The notes beneath the pieces are model-generated. The model made no database searches. It saw only the letters and a list, made by a program, of their open reading frames with translations, and was not told where the DNA came from. The translations under genes and the position numbers were made by a program. Shown here one piece after another: positions 9,098 to 18,719 of a stretch of DNA of 50,230 nucleotides. Source of the DNA: Candidatus Terrybacteria bacterium RIFCSPHIGHO2_01_FULL_43_35 (GTDB lineage Bacteria > Patescibacteriota > Minisyncoccia > Terrybacterales > GWB1-40-14); NCBI GenBank assembly GCA_001822815.1, contig MHSR01000025.1, forward strand, positions 1-50,230. Direction: 5' to 3'. Each line of letters starts with the position of its first letter. The first letter of the stretch is position 1.

Positions 9098-11785
9098 ATG
9101 AAAGGACTTGTTGTATATAAAGCCTTTTTTGCCACAGCTTTTGCAGTGGCGATTTTATTTTTTGCGATTTGTGCCCAGGCTCAGGATATAGATCAAAATA
9201 TCATCACTAATATTACTTTAGACGCCTATGGCCAGCCAATAACAAACTTGCCCCCGTCAACCCAAAACTCTTCAAATAGCGACGTGCCTCAAATACTGCC
9301 TCGCAGTACCTGGGAAAATACCATAGAACTCAAGAATTTGATGTTGTGGTTCCCAGAGGAAGATCATGTGCCACCGGATTATGCAGCCATAGAAAGAATA
9401 ATCGTGCATGACTTGGGCTGCTCTCTTTCTTCGCCAGCCTGCAACAGCGATACTGTAAATCCGGTTTATTTAATACAAAATATTTATCGTTTCCATGCCG
9501 CGCAGCGCGGGTGGGATGATATCGGCTACAATTATATAATTGACCGTCAGGGTCGCATTTATGAAGGTAAATTTGGCGGCAATGGCGTAAGGGGCGCGCA
9601 TGCCTACGTAAGCTCGAGATGCGAAAATTTTAATATTGGCAGTGTGGGGATTTTATTGTTGGGCAACTATTCCTCACCCCAGATAACACCGTTGCCGGAG
9701 GCTATGCAAAAAAGCTTAGTTAGACTTTCCGCGTGGATTGCGGCAACAAACGGATTAGATCTCACAGGAGTTTCAACCGAAAAAATATGGAAGAATATAA
9801 AAGTTTCAGACGGCAGCTGCGATATATCTCAGGGAGACTGGTCCGGAACATTTAGCGGACCGGTACTATTAAGTCATGGAGATGTTGAGCCCGGCAATTC
9901 CGATAAGTTTGATTTTACGAATTTACGTATCGAAGCTAAGCTCTATACGGACAAAATAAAAAATTTGGCGTACAGAGAAAATAACAGTACTTCTGCATAT
10001 AAAATTTCTGATGGAGTACTAAGAGAATTTGTGTCAGGGAGTCAAGATGAGGTTGTAGTCATGCCTAAAACACAACTCGATCTTTTCCCAATTGAGGTTT
10101 CAACAAAACTGCCGGACGGAACACTATTACGTTCTTACACACGCGATAGAATATATGTAATTGAAAATGGCAAGAGGAGAGGCATTACATCATCCGAACT
10201 TTTCACGTCTTTAGGATATAAATGGGAAGAGGTAAAATTGCTTTCTGACAGAGGCTTGGCTCTTTATCCGCTCGGCGATTCCAAGCCCTATCCGGATGGA
10301 GCTTTAGTTAAAGGAAATGGACCAGAAGTTTATAAATTTGAATCTTCGGCTTTAAGATACATAACTTCAACGGCCCTATTTCCAATTTTCCATTTTAGTT
10401 GGTCAAAGATAATAAAAATAAGCGATAAGGATCTTAATTCTTATTCGCAAGGTCCACCGATATTATTTCCAGATGGTACGCTTATAAGTACAGGTAAACC
10501 AAAAGCAATAATATATAAGGTGGAAGAAGGTCAAAAACGGCCGATAAGTTCAATGATTTTATTCGCAAAACTTAAGCTAAATTCCAAAAACGTCAAAAAG
10601 TTAAGCGAAAAAGAAGTAAGCTACTATCCGAGCGGCAAGTATATATCTTGGCCCGACGGAACCTTGTTGAAAACTAAGGATAACGACAAAATATGGTATA
10701 TTCAAAAAGGTTTTAAGCGCTGGATACAAAGCGCGGTGGTTTTCAAAGCCGCTGGATTTTCATGGAAATCGATAAACGTAATTTCGGCTGATGAATTAAG
10801 CGATTATCCGGAAGCGCAGGTGATTGCCAAAAAGGCGGATATAAAAGCCGCTCCCGTTGCTGTCGTGCAAGGCGATCAAACCTCAAGCGGCCAGGCTAGT
10901 TCCGAACAGCCAACAATTCCAGGCGCGACTTCGCAAGAATCAATAATAAGAATAGGTATTTATTCTCTTTTAAGCACAGAAAGTATCAGTATAAGTGTAA
11001 ATTCTGCTTATACCATAACCAGGACGAGCGCAGCCGACGAACAAAAAAATGCCGGCGATATGGTTAATATCGTTCCTTCGCAGAATTCGGTAATTCGTAT
11101 AATTCCTAAAGACGATAATGCCATAATAACAGTTAATTCCTATTCTAATCCTGCCTACAATGGAGGTAACGACAATACCTTCAGAGGCAAAATGGAAATC
11201 GCTTATTCAAGCGCCTCTCAAAAATACTGGGTTATAAATGAATTGTCAGTTGAATCGTATTTGAAAGGCATTGCCGAAATGGGCAATGGCGAACATCCAG
11301 AATACGCCAAAGCTTTTATGACAGCTGCTCGTTCGTACGCTTTACATTATGTACAAATAGGCGGTAAACGAGCCGGAGAAATTTTTCATCTCAATAATAC
11401 GTCAGGCGATCAATGGTATAAGGGATATAATTTTGAATTGCGCGCTAAAGACACTGTTGTGGCTGTGCTGGCTACACGCGGCATGGTTGCGTCGTTTAAC
11501 AGTAAGCCAATTTTGGCCGCGTATTCATCCGGCGCTCCCGGACCAACAAAAAACGCCTGTTTGGTTTGGGGCGGTAAATTTTGTACTGCCGACTTCCCTT
11601 ATCTTGGTGGAGGCGTTGATGATCCGCCGTCTACCGTCTATAAAAACATAGCCTGTTCTGATGCCAATCATTGTGTAGGCCTTGATGCCGATGGTGCCAG
11701 ACAAATGGCTTCTATAGGAGTTAATTTTGAAAATATACTTAAAACTTATTATTCAAGCACGATATTAACGCAGATATATAAATAA
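9098..11785 (+). CDS. secreted PGRP/amidase_2 - four tandem repeats - SpoIID domain protein
   Basis: N-terminal signal peptide; IIVHDLGC...FHAAQRGWDDIGYNYIIDRQGRIYEG (PGRP); C-terminal YLKGIAEMGNG.HPEYAKAFMTAARSYAL (SpoIID). Confidence 0.88.
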   Translation: MKGLVVYKAFFATAFAVAILFFAICAQAQDIDQNIITNITLDAYGQPITNLPPSTQNSSNSDVPQILPRSTWENTIELKNLMLWFPEEDHVPPDYAAIERIIVHDLGCSLSSPACNSDTVNPVYLIQNIYRFHAAQRGWDDIGYNYIIDRQGRIYEGKFGGNGVRGAHAYVSSRCENFNIGSVGILLLGNYSSPQITPLPEAMQKSLVRLSAWIAATNGLDLTGVSTEKIWKNIKVSDGSCDISQGDWSGTFSGPVLLSHGDVEPGNSDKFDFTNLRIEAKLYTDKIKNLAYRENNSTSAYKISDGVLREFVSGSQDEVVVMPKTQLDLFPIEVSTKLPDGTLLRSYTRDRIYVIENGKRRGITSSELFTSLGYKWEEVKLLSDRGLALYPLGDSKPYPDGALVKGNGPEVYKFESSALRYITSTALFPIFHFSWSKIIKISDKDLNSYSQGPPILFPDGTLISTGKPKAIIYKVEEGQKRPISSMILFAKLKLNSKNVKKLSEKEVSYYPSGKYISWPDGTLLKTKDNDKIWYIQKGFKRWIQSAVVFKAAGFSWKSINVISADELSDYPEAQVIAKKADIKAAPVAVVQGDQTSSGQASSEQPTIPGATSQESIIRIGIYSLLSTESISISVNSAYTITRTSAADEQKNAGDMVNIVPSQNSVIRIIPKDDNAIITVNSYSNPAYNGGNDNTFRGKMEIAYSSASQKYWVINELSVESYLKGIAEMGNGEHPEYAKAFMTAARSYALHYVQIGGKRAGEIFHLNNTSGDQWYKGYNFELRAKDTVVAVLATRGMVASFNSKPILAAYSSGAPGPTKNACLVWGGKFCTADFPYLGGGVDDPPSTVYKNIACSDANHCVGLDADGARQMASIGVNFENILKTYYSSTILTQIYK
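10109..10816 (+). repeat. four tandem protein repeats (~55-65 aa each) starting PDGtL
   Basis: LPDGTLLRSYTRDRIYVIENGKRRGI / YPDGALVKGNGPEVYKFESSALRYI / FPDGTLISTGKPKAIIYKVEEGQKRPI / WPDGTLLKTKDNDKIWYIQKGFKRWI. Confidence 0.85.
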
Positions 11786-11914
11786 AAAAGTCCCTTACCG
11801 AGAGATAGCAACGAGGGAATAGATTATCGCGATGAGAGACTGCGGACAAATAGATTACCGGTTATTCTTATTCGGCGGTACCAACCCAAATTGAGTAATA
11901 TTGTATGACATAAC

Positions 11915-12844
11915 ATGGTTCAGCAAAAGATTTTCATTATTGTATTAAATTGGAACGGTTGGCAAGACACTATCCAATGCCTAAACTCTCTTAAAACCGT
12001 CTCAGGCGGTCCGTTTAATATACTTGTGGTTGACAATGCGTCAACTGATGAATCTGTTGAGGAAATTAGTGAATATATTCAAAATCATCAACAACAAAAA
12101 ATTGCATTATTACAGAACGATAAAAATTATGGTTTTGCCGGTGGAAACAACAAGGGCATCAAAATAGCGCTTGAGCAAGGAGCCGAATGGATACTCCTGC
12201 TTAATAACGATACACAAGTTAACGAAAGTTTTATCAGCGAATTATTAAAAGTCGCCCAATCGAATCATAGATTCGGTATGCTCAACCCGAAAATTTTATA
12301 TGGTGAGCCAGGGGCGACAAAGCTAATTTGGTTTATTGGGAGCAAAATAAATCCTGTAACCATGCGCGCTACGCATATTGATTATCAAAAACAGGATATC
12401 GGGCAATATGACACCAAACAATTTATTAAAAGTGATTATGCTACCGGTTGCTGTGTATTAGTTTCGGCTAAATTAATAGAAAAAATAGGCATGATGCCAG
12501 AAGATTATTTTTTATACTATGAAGATGCCGAATGGAGCCTGAAAGCCAGGAAACAAGGTTTCAAGTGCGTGGTTGTACCAAGCTCCGTAATTTGGCACAA
12601 AGGCGCGGCATCAAGTAAGGCCGGTTCATCAAATTATATACGCTATCACGTACGAAACGGTTTAATGTTCGTTTCCCGCAACGGCAATTTTGTCCAAATA
12701 TTGCTAGCATATTTAACTAGTATTCCAAGATTTTTATGGCAAGTGATCAAACTAATATTTGTACCGTCCAAAAGATTATGGGCCAAAGCAGCGATGCGCG
12801 GTATAATAGATGTCTGGCTTAAGAAAAAAGGCAAAATTGATTAA
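11915..12844 (+). CDS. glycosyltransferase family 2 (rhamnosyltransferase-like)
   Basis: VLNWNGWQDTIQCLNSL, VVDNASTDES, LLLNNDT, YYEDAEWSLKARKQG. Confidence 0.93.
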   Translation: MVQQKIFIIVLNWNGWQDTIQCLNSLKTVSGGPFNILVVDNASTDESVEEISEYIQNHQQQKIALLQNDKNYGFAGGNNKGIKIALEQGAEWILLLNNDTQVNESFISELLKVAQSNHRFGMLNPKILYGEPGATKLIWFIGSKINPVTMRATHIDYQKQDIGQYDTKQFIKSDYATGCCVLVSAKLIEKIGMMPEDYFLYYEDAEWSLKARKQGFKCVVVPSSVIWHKGAASSKAGSSNYIRYHVRNGLMFVSRNGNFVQILLAYLTSIPRFLWQVIKLIFVPSKRLWAKAAMRGIIDVWLKKKGKID

Positions 12845-12846
12845 TT

Positions 12847-13995
12847 ATGAAGATGGCCATAGATGCGCATTGTTTAGAGGGTAACCGTACCGGCGTTGGC
12901 CGGTATCTTTCAAGTATACTTAAAGAATGGCGCAAGGCTAACCTTAAACACGAAATAATACTTTATTTCAAAGACGAGATACCGGAAGATTTTTCTGCAC
13001 TCAACAATTTTTTCATTCCGAAATTACTGCCGCGAATATTTGGCAGGCGTAGCACTTTTCTTTTTATCCATTTTGCCATACCAAAAGCCGTCAAAGATGA
13101 TTCACCGCAGGTATTTTTTGCTCCAGAATATATAGCTCCGTTGGGATTGAAAATCCCGCTGGTACTTACCTTGCACGATATAATTTATGCCTCAAAACCA
13201 AAACTACATTCTTGGCCAAGTCCTTTTGACCGAATTTTTCTAGGCATGGTTTCGAAACGTGCGGCCAAAAAAGCCGCAGCTATACTTGTCCCATCAGAAT
13301 TCACAAAACTTGAAGTAATGCGCGTTTGGTCAATAGGGAAGAAAAAAATTTTTATAACACAATTGGCGGCTGGCAAAGAATTCACGCGCACGCAAGATAA
13401 GGGACTAATTGAAAAAATCAAAAATATTTACGGCATTACCGATAAATTTTTTATGTTTGTCGGTTCAGCTTTCCCAAGACGACATGTGCTGGAATGTATG
13501 AAAGCTTTTGCCAAAATCGCAGACCAAAATAGTGATTACCAATTTTTGATAGCCGGTGTTGATTGCTATAAAAAACCGGGCATACTTGATACCGTTGCCA
13601 AAAATTTTAATCAAGAACTTGGCCGAGAAGCCTTAGTAAGAAAAAATTTTGCTGCAAGTTCAGATCTACCAATTTTATATAGCGCGGCTGAGGCAACGAT
13701 ATGGCTTTCGGATTATGAAGGCTTCGGTCTTCCACCCCTTGAATCAATTTCTTGCGGGACGCCAGTTATTACCAATAAAGCTGGATCTTTGCCAGAAGTT
13801 GTAGGAGATTGTGCTTTTTTTGTCAGCGATCCATCAGACGCAAGCTTAATTTCATATGCCATGCTTAAAATAATCGAGGGGGGAAGAAATAAAGAGGCGC
13901 TTCAGTTATGTGGTCCCAATCGCGCAAAAAATTTTTCTTGGGAACAATGTGCTAAACAAACAATGGAAATTTTAATCAGTTGTGCCGGAAAATAA
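12847..13995 (+). CDS. glycosyltransferase family 1/4
   Basis: GNRTGVGRYLSSIL, YEGFGLPPLESISCGTPVITNKAGSLPEVVGD. Confidence 0.93.
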   Translation: MKMAIDAHCLEGNRTGVGRYLSSILKEWRKANLKHEIILYFKDEIPEDFSALNNFFIPKLLPRIFGRRSTFLFIHFAIPKAVKDDSPQVFFAPEYIAPLGLKIPLVLTLHDIIYASKPKLHSWPSPFDRIFLGMVSKRAAKKAAAILVPSEFTKLEVMRVWSIGKKKIFITQLAAGKEFTRTQDKGLIEKIKNIYGITDKFFMFVGSAFPRRHVLECMKAFAKIADQNSDYQFLIAGVDCYKKPGILDTVAKNFNQELGREALVRKNFAASSDLPILYSAAEATIWLSDYEGFGLPPLESISCGTPVITNKAGSLPEVVGDCAFFVSDPSDASLISYAMLKIIEGGRNKEALQLCGPNRAKNFSWEQCAKQTMEILISCAGK

Positions 13996-13996
13996 T

Positions 13997-15778
13997 ATGA
14001 CTGCTGTCAAAAAAATGGTCTTCTTGACTACCGCTGAGGCAATCTGCGTTTTTGCCATATATGCCGGCGTTTTGCCGTCAAAGACAGTCTTTGTATTGTT
14101 GGGCGGTTTAATATTAGTCATGGCAATTTTATCTTTGGATGAAGCAGTGATTTTTTTTGTACTTTCCATACCATTGTTTACCGCATTACCCCTAAGCATC
14201 GATTTTGATAATTTTGCGGCTTGGCGAATAATTGTTTTGTGGCTTTTTTCTGTTTGGATTTTCCGGCAACGTAAAACCGTATCAGCATTGAACTTAAGTC
14301 GGATAAAAAGTTTGTTATTACAGATCAACGTTTTTGAATGGTGCATCATGAGTTTATTTTCAGTCAGCTCGTTTTCTTTATTAGTTGCGGAAGATATTGG
14401 GTTTGGACTGCGTAAACTTATTTTTCTCGCAAATTTTATTCCATTATATATATTAGTTCGTTGGTTAAGCGCTCAAAGCGGCCCCAGAAATAAAATTTTA
14501 TTAAGCATTTCTTTAGCCGGATGCATTGCTGTTTTCGGAGGAATATTGCAATTTATCGTCATCCAATTTATTTCTCTTCATACATTCTGGAAACACTGGG
14601 CCCAGTGGGTTATACCTGTCTTTTACGGCAGCGGTCTTGGCGGGGTTTTGTCTGCCAGCAACACGTGGTTTTCTTATTATTCTAATGCGCCTCCAACATT
14701 GAGACTTTTTTCCTTTTTTCCAGATTCACATTCATTCGGTTTATTTTCTCTTATTGCTACCTTACCTACGCTTATTATTTTTAAAATATCTGCGGGATTA
14801 GCACGAAAAATAATGCTGACGCTGTGGATAATTTTATCATTATCTATATATCTTTCGGGAACACGTGGATTATGGCTTGCGGCTTTACCGATATTTTTTG
14901 GAGTTTTGCTAATTTATCTGCTCACAAACCACTTTCTTAATATCAAAAGAAGGTTGGCAGTAACCTTTTTGATTTCTTTTGTCGTAACAGTTTCTTTAGA
15001 AGCGTTAGTTTTGAACAATATTGCTATGATTGTAGCCTTCGGCGCATGCACTAAAATGCCTTTACTTTGTTCAAATCTATTAAATAGCGCATTTGAGTTG
15101 CCGTATAATCTTTGGGTTATAGTCTTGGGGCTCACGAGCGCATTGTTGATAACGCTAATAACTTACTGGTTAACGATCAAAAAACATGTCATGGAATATT
15201 CCTTAGCTAGAATAATACTTTTACCGCTTTTAGCTTTTCTATTACTATTGCCGGTATCCTCCATATTACTATCACGAGCTCACGGTGCAGGCGTAGTTAC
15301 AAAAGATGAAACACTTATTTTTAACCGAGCCAAATCAATCTTAGATATAAACGAAACCTCAAATAAGGCCCGTCTGGATATATGGCAAATCACAGCAAAA
15401 TCTGTTTTGGCCCATCCGATTTTCGGAGTTGGTCTTGGAAATTATGCCAAAGTATTAGGCGAAAAATTTGAAGCTAGCCGCCGTGGGGCTTCAGCTCATA
15501 ATTTATATCTTGATTTTGCCGCGGAAACTGGCCTCGTTGGCGGAGGTTTACTGATTGCGTTCTTTTGTACCATAATTTTTTATAGCTATAGGTTATTAAG
15601 ATATGCAAAGGAAGAAAGATTGAAAATTACCGGAGCCATTTTTGGCATTTACTTTTTATGGATAATGTTCTACAATTTTTTTGATGTCGTACTGATAAAT
15701 GATAAGGTTCTGTTATTGTTTTCATCGTTACTCGGGGCCTTCTCGGGTATTTTTATTGAAAAACGTTCGCGTATCTAA
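13997..15778 (+). CDS. O-antigen ligase/polymerase-like membrane protein
   Basis: multi-TM; NKARLDIWQITAKSVLAHPIFGVGLGNYAKVL...AHNLYLDFAAETGLVGG (Wzy_C-like); ORF track start at 13982 overlaps upstream gene. Confidence 0.85.
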   Translation: MTAVKKMVFLTTAEAICVFAIYAGVLPSKTVFVLLGGLILVMAILSLDEAVIFFVLSIPLFTALPLSIDFDNFAAWRIIVLWLFSVWIFRQRKTVSALNLSRIKSLLLQINVFEWCIMSLFSVSSFSLLVAEDIGFGLRKLIFLANFIPLYILVRWLSAQSGPRNKILLSISLAGCIAVFGGILQFIVIQFISLHTFWKHWAQWVIPVFYGSGLGGVLSASNTWFSYYSNAPPTLRLFSFFPDSHSFGLFSLIATLPTLIIFKISAGLARKIMLTLWIILSLSIYLSGTRGLWLAALPIFFGVLLIYLLTNHFLNIKRRLAVTFLISFVVTVSLEALVLNNIAMIVAFGACTKMPLLCSNLLNSAFELPYNLWVIVLGLTSALLITLITYWLTIKKHVMEYSLARIILLPLLAFLLLLPVSSILLSRAHGAGVVTKDETLIFNRAKSILDINETSNKARLDIWQITAKSVLAHPIFGVGLGNYAKVLGEKFEASRRGASAHNLYLDFAAETGLVGGGLLIAFFCTIIFYSYRLLRYAKEERLKITGAIFGIYFLWIMFYNFFDVVLINDKVLLLFSSLLGAFSGIFIEKRSRI

Positions 15779-15780
15779 TT

Positions 15781-16824
15781 ATGCAAAACCAGCCCCTTGT
15801 TTCTGTAAATATGGTTGTTTATAACGGCATGCACTGGCTAGAAAAATGTCTTGATTCTTTATTAAACCAGACATATCCAAATATCGAAATTTTGATTCTT
15901 GACAACGGCTCCAAGGACGGAAGTCGAAAATGGCTCCAGGATTTTACATCAAAATATGAAAAGATTAGATTAGTGTTAAATGAAAAAAATCTTGGCTTTG
16001 CGTCAGCGCATAATATCGGAATAAAAATGGCCAAAGGTAAATTCGTTTGTCTTTTAAACCAGGATATTATTTTAGACGAACAATTTATTGCAAACGCGCT
16101 CACTGGGTTTGTTTTTGGAAATACAGATAATGCTAGAATAGCTGCGGTTCAGAGTAAACTCTGTCGTTTGACACAAAATCTTAAGAAAACGAATATTCTT
16201 GACTCAACAGGTTTGGTTATATTAAAAAATCGCCGGGTAATAAGCCGAGGGCAAGGACAAGAAGATCGCGGCCAATACGAACAAAGAAAATTCATTTTTG
16301 GCGCAGACGGAGCGTTACCTTTATACAGCAAGGAAGCGTTGGAGGATATAAAAATTCCAACAGCAAATGGAGAATGGGAATATTTTGATGAAGATTATTT
16401 TATGTATAAGGAAGATGTCGATTTGGCTTGGCGTTTTATTCTTTTTGGATGGAGAACAGTTTATATACCGGAGGCTAAAGCCTGGCACGCGCGTGGTGCA
16501 GGAGAATCCGCCGCAAGATCTTCTATGGCCATAATAAAAGAACGAAGAAAGGTGCCTTCATGGACAAAATTCTATTCATGGAAAAATCAGCGCTTAATGC
16601 AGGTTAAAAATGAATCATCGGCATTATTTATAAAACATTTACCGTTAATTTTATGGAAGGAATTTCGCTCTTTATTATATATAATTTTTTTAGAACCACA
16701 GAATCTCAAAGCTATACCGGCGTTTATAATGCAGTTTCCTAAAGCTCTACGTAAACGTTCCTACATTACTCGTCATAAGCGCATAAACGACAACGAAATG
16801 AATCAATGGTTTAATCAGACATGA
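15781..16824 (+). CDS. glycosyltransferase family 2
   Basis: VSVNMVVYNGMHWLEKCLDSLLNQTYPNIEILILDNGSKDGS, YKEDVDLAWRF. Confidence 0.93.
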   Translation: MQNQPLVSVNMVVYNGMHWLEKCLDSLLNQTYPNIEILILDNGSKDGSRKWLQDFTSKYEKIRLVLNEKNLGFASAHNIGIKMAKGKFVCLLNQDIILDEQFIANALTGFVFGNTDNARIAAVQSKLCRLTQNLKKTNILDSTGLVILKNRRVISRGQGQEDRGQYEQRKFIFGADGALPLYSKEALEDIKIPTANGEWEYFDEDYFMYKEDVDLAWRFILFGWRTVYIPEAKAWHARGAGESAARSSMAIIKERRKVPSWTKFYSWKNQRLMQVKNESSALFIKHLPLILWKEFRSLLYIIFLEPQNLKAIPAFIMQFPKALRKRSYITRHKRINDNEMNQWFNQT

Positions 16825-17876
16825 ATAAATCTTCAGAAATAAAAAATAATATTTCAGAAAAAATAAATAAATTGAAGAATGTCGCAACCGCAGATAAAAA
16901 AGGGGTTAAGCTAAAACCGCTTATTTTCTTTTTGAGCGGATTTTTATTCGTATCCGCTTTATTCACAATAATTTTGATATTCAAAGCCAATACGACTTTT
17001 AATATCGTGTCGCAACGTATAACCTCATTTTTAAGTGTTAATCTTGCCAATCTCCCTCCTGCCGATCCAAAGGAACGTGAGCGTCTAGATGTTTTAATTC
17101 TGGGCATACGCGGCGAAAACGACCCTTACGGCGGACAACTAACAGATACGATTATTCTGGCAAGTATAAATACTAAATCGCATAAGACGGCATTAATTTC
17201 TATTCCTCGCGATACATATATTAAACTGCCGATAGTTAATACTTCGGCTAAACTTAATGAAGCATATGAGGTGGGAGAACATAAACAACCCAATGGCGGC
17301 GGCATAGCTTTAGCTAAATTGGCCGTCGAGAAAATAGCAGGGGTTAATATAGACTATGCAATAGTGATTGATTTTTTGGCCTTTAAGGAAACGGTCGATC
17401 TTTTGGGCGGAATTGATGTGAATGCGGCCAAACCACTTCACGAGAATTTACAGTGGGGCGGCAAGGATTTTGTTGTCGAACCGGGCATAAACCATATGGA
17501 TGGAGACACGGCCCTATTTTACGTACGCTCACGTTTTACCACTTCTGATTTTGATAGAGCCAGGCGTCAACAAGAAGTCATATTGGCCATAAAACAAAAA
17601 GCGACCTCACTTGGATTTATTTCAAGTCCACAAAAATTATTTGGCGTGCTTGATATTCTCGGCCGCCACGTCAAAACTGATTTAACCGCATCCGAAATTT
17701 CAAAACTATATTCTATCGGTCAAAAAATTGACTCTTTTAATGTTCGTCTCAAGATTATTGATACGTCGGAAGACTTACTTATACCATCTTATAATGATGC
17801 CGGCGCTTATATATTATTGCCGGCAGGAAACGATTTTTCACAAATCCATGACGTTGTTCGCAATATCCTCAATTGA
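16821..17876 (+). CDS. LytR-CpsA-Psr (LCP) family protein
   Basis: single N-terminal TM; LTDTIILASINTKSHKTALISIPRDTYI, FYVRSRFTTSDFDRARRQQEVI. Confidence 0.93.
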   Translation: MNKSSEIKNNISEKINKLKNVATADKKGVKLKPLIFFLSGFLFVSALFTIILIFKANTTFNIVSQRITSFLSVNLANLPPADPKERERLDVLILGIRGENDPYGGQLTDTIILASINTKSHKTALISIPRDTYIKLPIVNTSAKLNEAYEVGEHKQPNGGGIALAKLAVEKIAGVNIDYAIVIDFLAFKETVDLLGGIDVNAAKPLHENLQWGGKDFVVEPGINHMDGDTALFYVRSRFTTSDFDRARRQQEVILAIKQKATSLGFISSPQKLFGVLDILGRHVKTDLTASEISKLYSIGQKIDSFNVRLKIIDTSEDLLIPSYNDAGAYILLPAGNDFSQIHDVVRNILN

Positions 17877-17885
17877 TTTATAAAA

Positions 17886-18716
17886 ATGCTTTCAATAATA
17901 ATCACACATTATAAAACACCCCATCTGCTGAAGCTCTCATTACGCTCAATAGAAGAAACGTGTAAAGATATGAAGCCCGAGATTATAGTTAGCGAATCTG
18001 AAGTACAAGATGAAACCAAAGAAATATTGGAGCATGAATTCCCTCATGTAAAGCATTTGGCTTTTACTGAAAATGTTGGTTATGCCAAACTAGTAAACGG
18101 GGGTATTTTAAACAGTCAGGGTGAATACATACTAATTTTAAATGCGGACATTGTATTATTAGATAATACCGTTGAGTTTCTAGTTGATTTTTTAACCAAA
18201 CACGATGAAGTCGGAATGGTCGGACCAAAGTTGTTGAATTTTAACGATACGCATCAATATTCGTGCTTTAAATTTTACAGGCCCTTCACGGTTATAGCTC
18301 GAAGAACTTTTTTGGCTAAAACATATTTCGGTAAGAAAGAGATAAAATCTTTTCTTATGCTAAATGAGCTGAATAAAAACGCTAACAAGCCCCTAACGGT
18401 TGATTGGTTAATGGGATCGATCATATGCGTTAAGCGTTCCGCTGTAAATAAAGTTGGTCTGTTAGACGAAAGATTCTTTATGTATTTTGAAGACGTTGAC
18501 TGGTGCAGACGCTTTTGGGAAAATGGGTTGCAAGTTATTTATTACCCAAAAGCACAGGCTTACCACTACCACCAAAAAGCCAGTGATGCCGGCAGGGGAA
18601 TGCTGGATGTTTTTTTCAACAAACAAACCAGAATACACGCTTCCAGCGCCATAAAATACTTCAAAAAATATCGGGGTAAATCCATGCCAGCTTTAAGATC
18701 GCAATCAAAAATATAA
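17886..18716 (+). CDS. glycosyltransferase family 2
   Basis: IIITHYKTPHLLKLSLRSI, LILNADIVL, FMYFEDVDWCRRF. Confidence 0.92.
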   Translation: MLSIIITHYKTPHLLKLSLRSIEETCKDMKPEIIVSESEVQDETKEILEHEFPHVKHLAFTENVGYAKLVNGGILNSQGEYILILNADIVLLDNTVEFLVDFLTKHDEVGMVGPKLLNFNDTHQYSCFKFYRPFTVIARRTFLAKTYFGKKEIKSFLMLNELNKNANKPLTVDWLMGSIICVKRSAVNKVGLLDERFFMYFEDVDWCRRFWENGLQVIYYPKAQAYHYHQKASDAGRGMLDVFFNKQTRIHASSAIKYFKKYRGKSMPALRSQSKI

Positions 18717-18719
18717 TTT

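Noticed and set aside
11786-11914. Spacer after the PGRP/SpoIID gene with TCCCT...AGGGA arms
   Set aside because: Only a 5-bp stem; reads as a weak terminator on the wrong strand; insufficient evidence for a discrete RNA.
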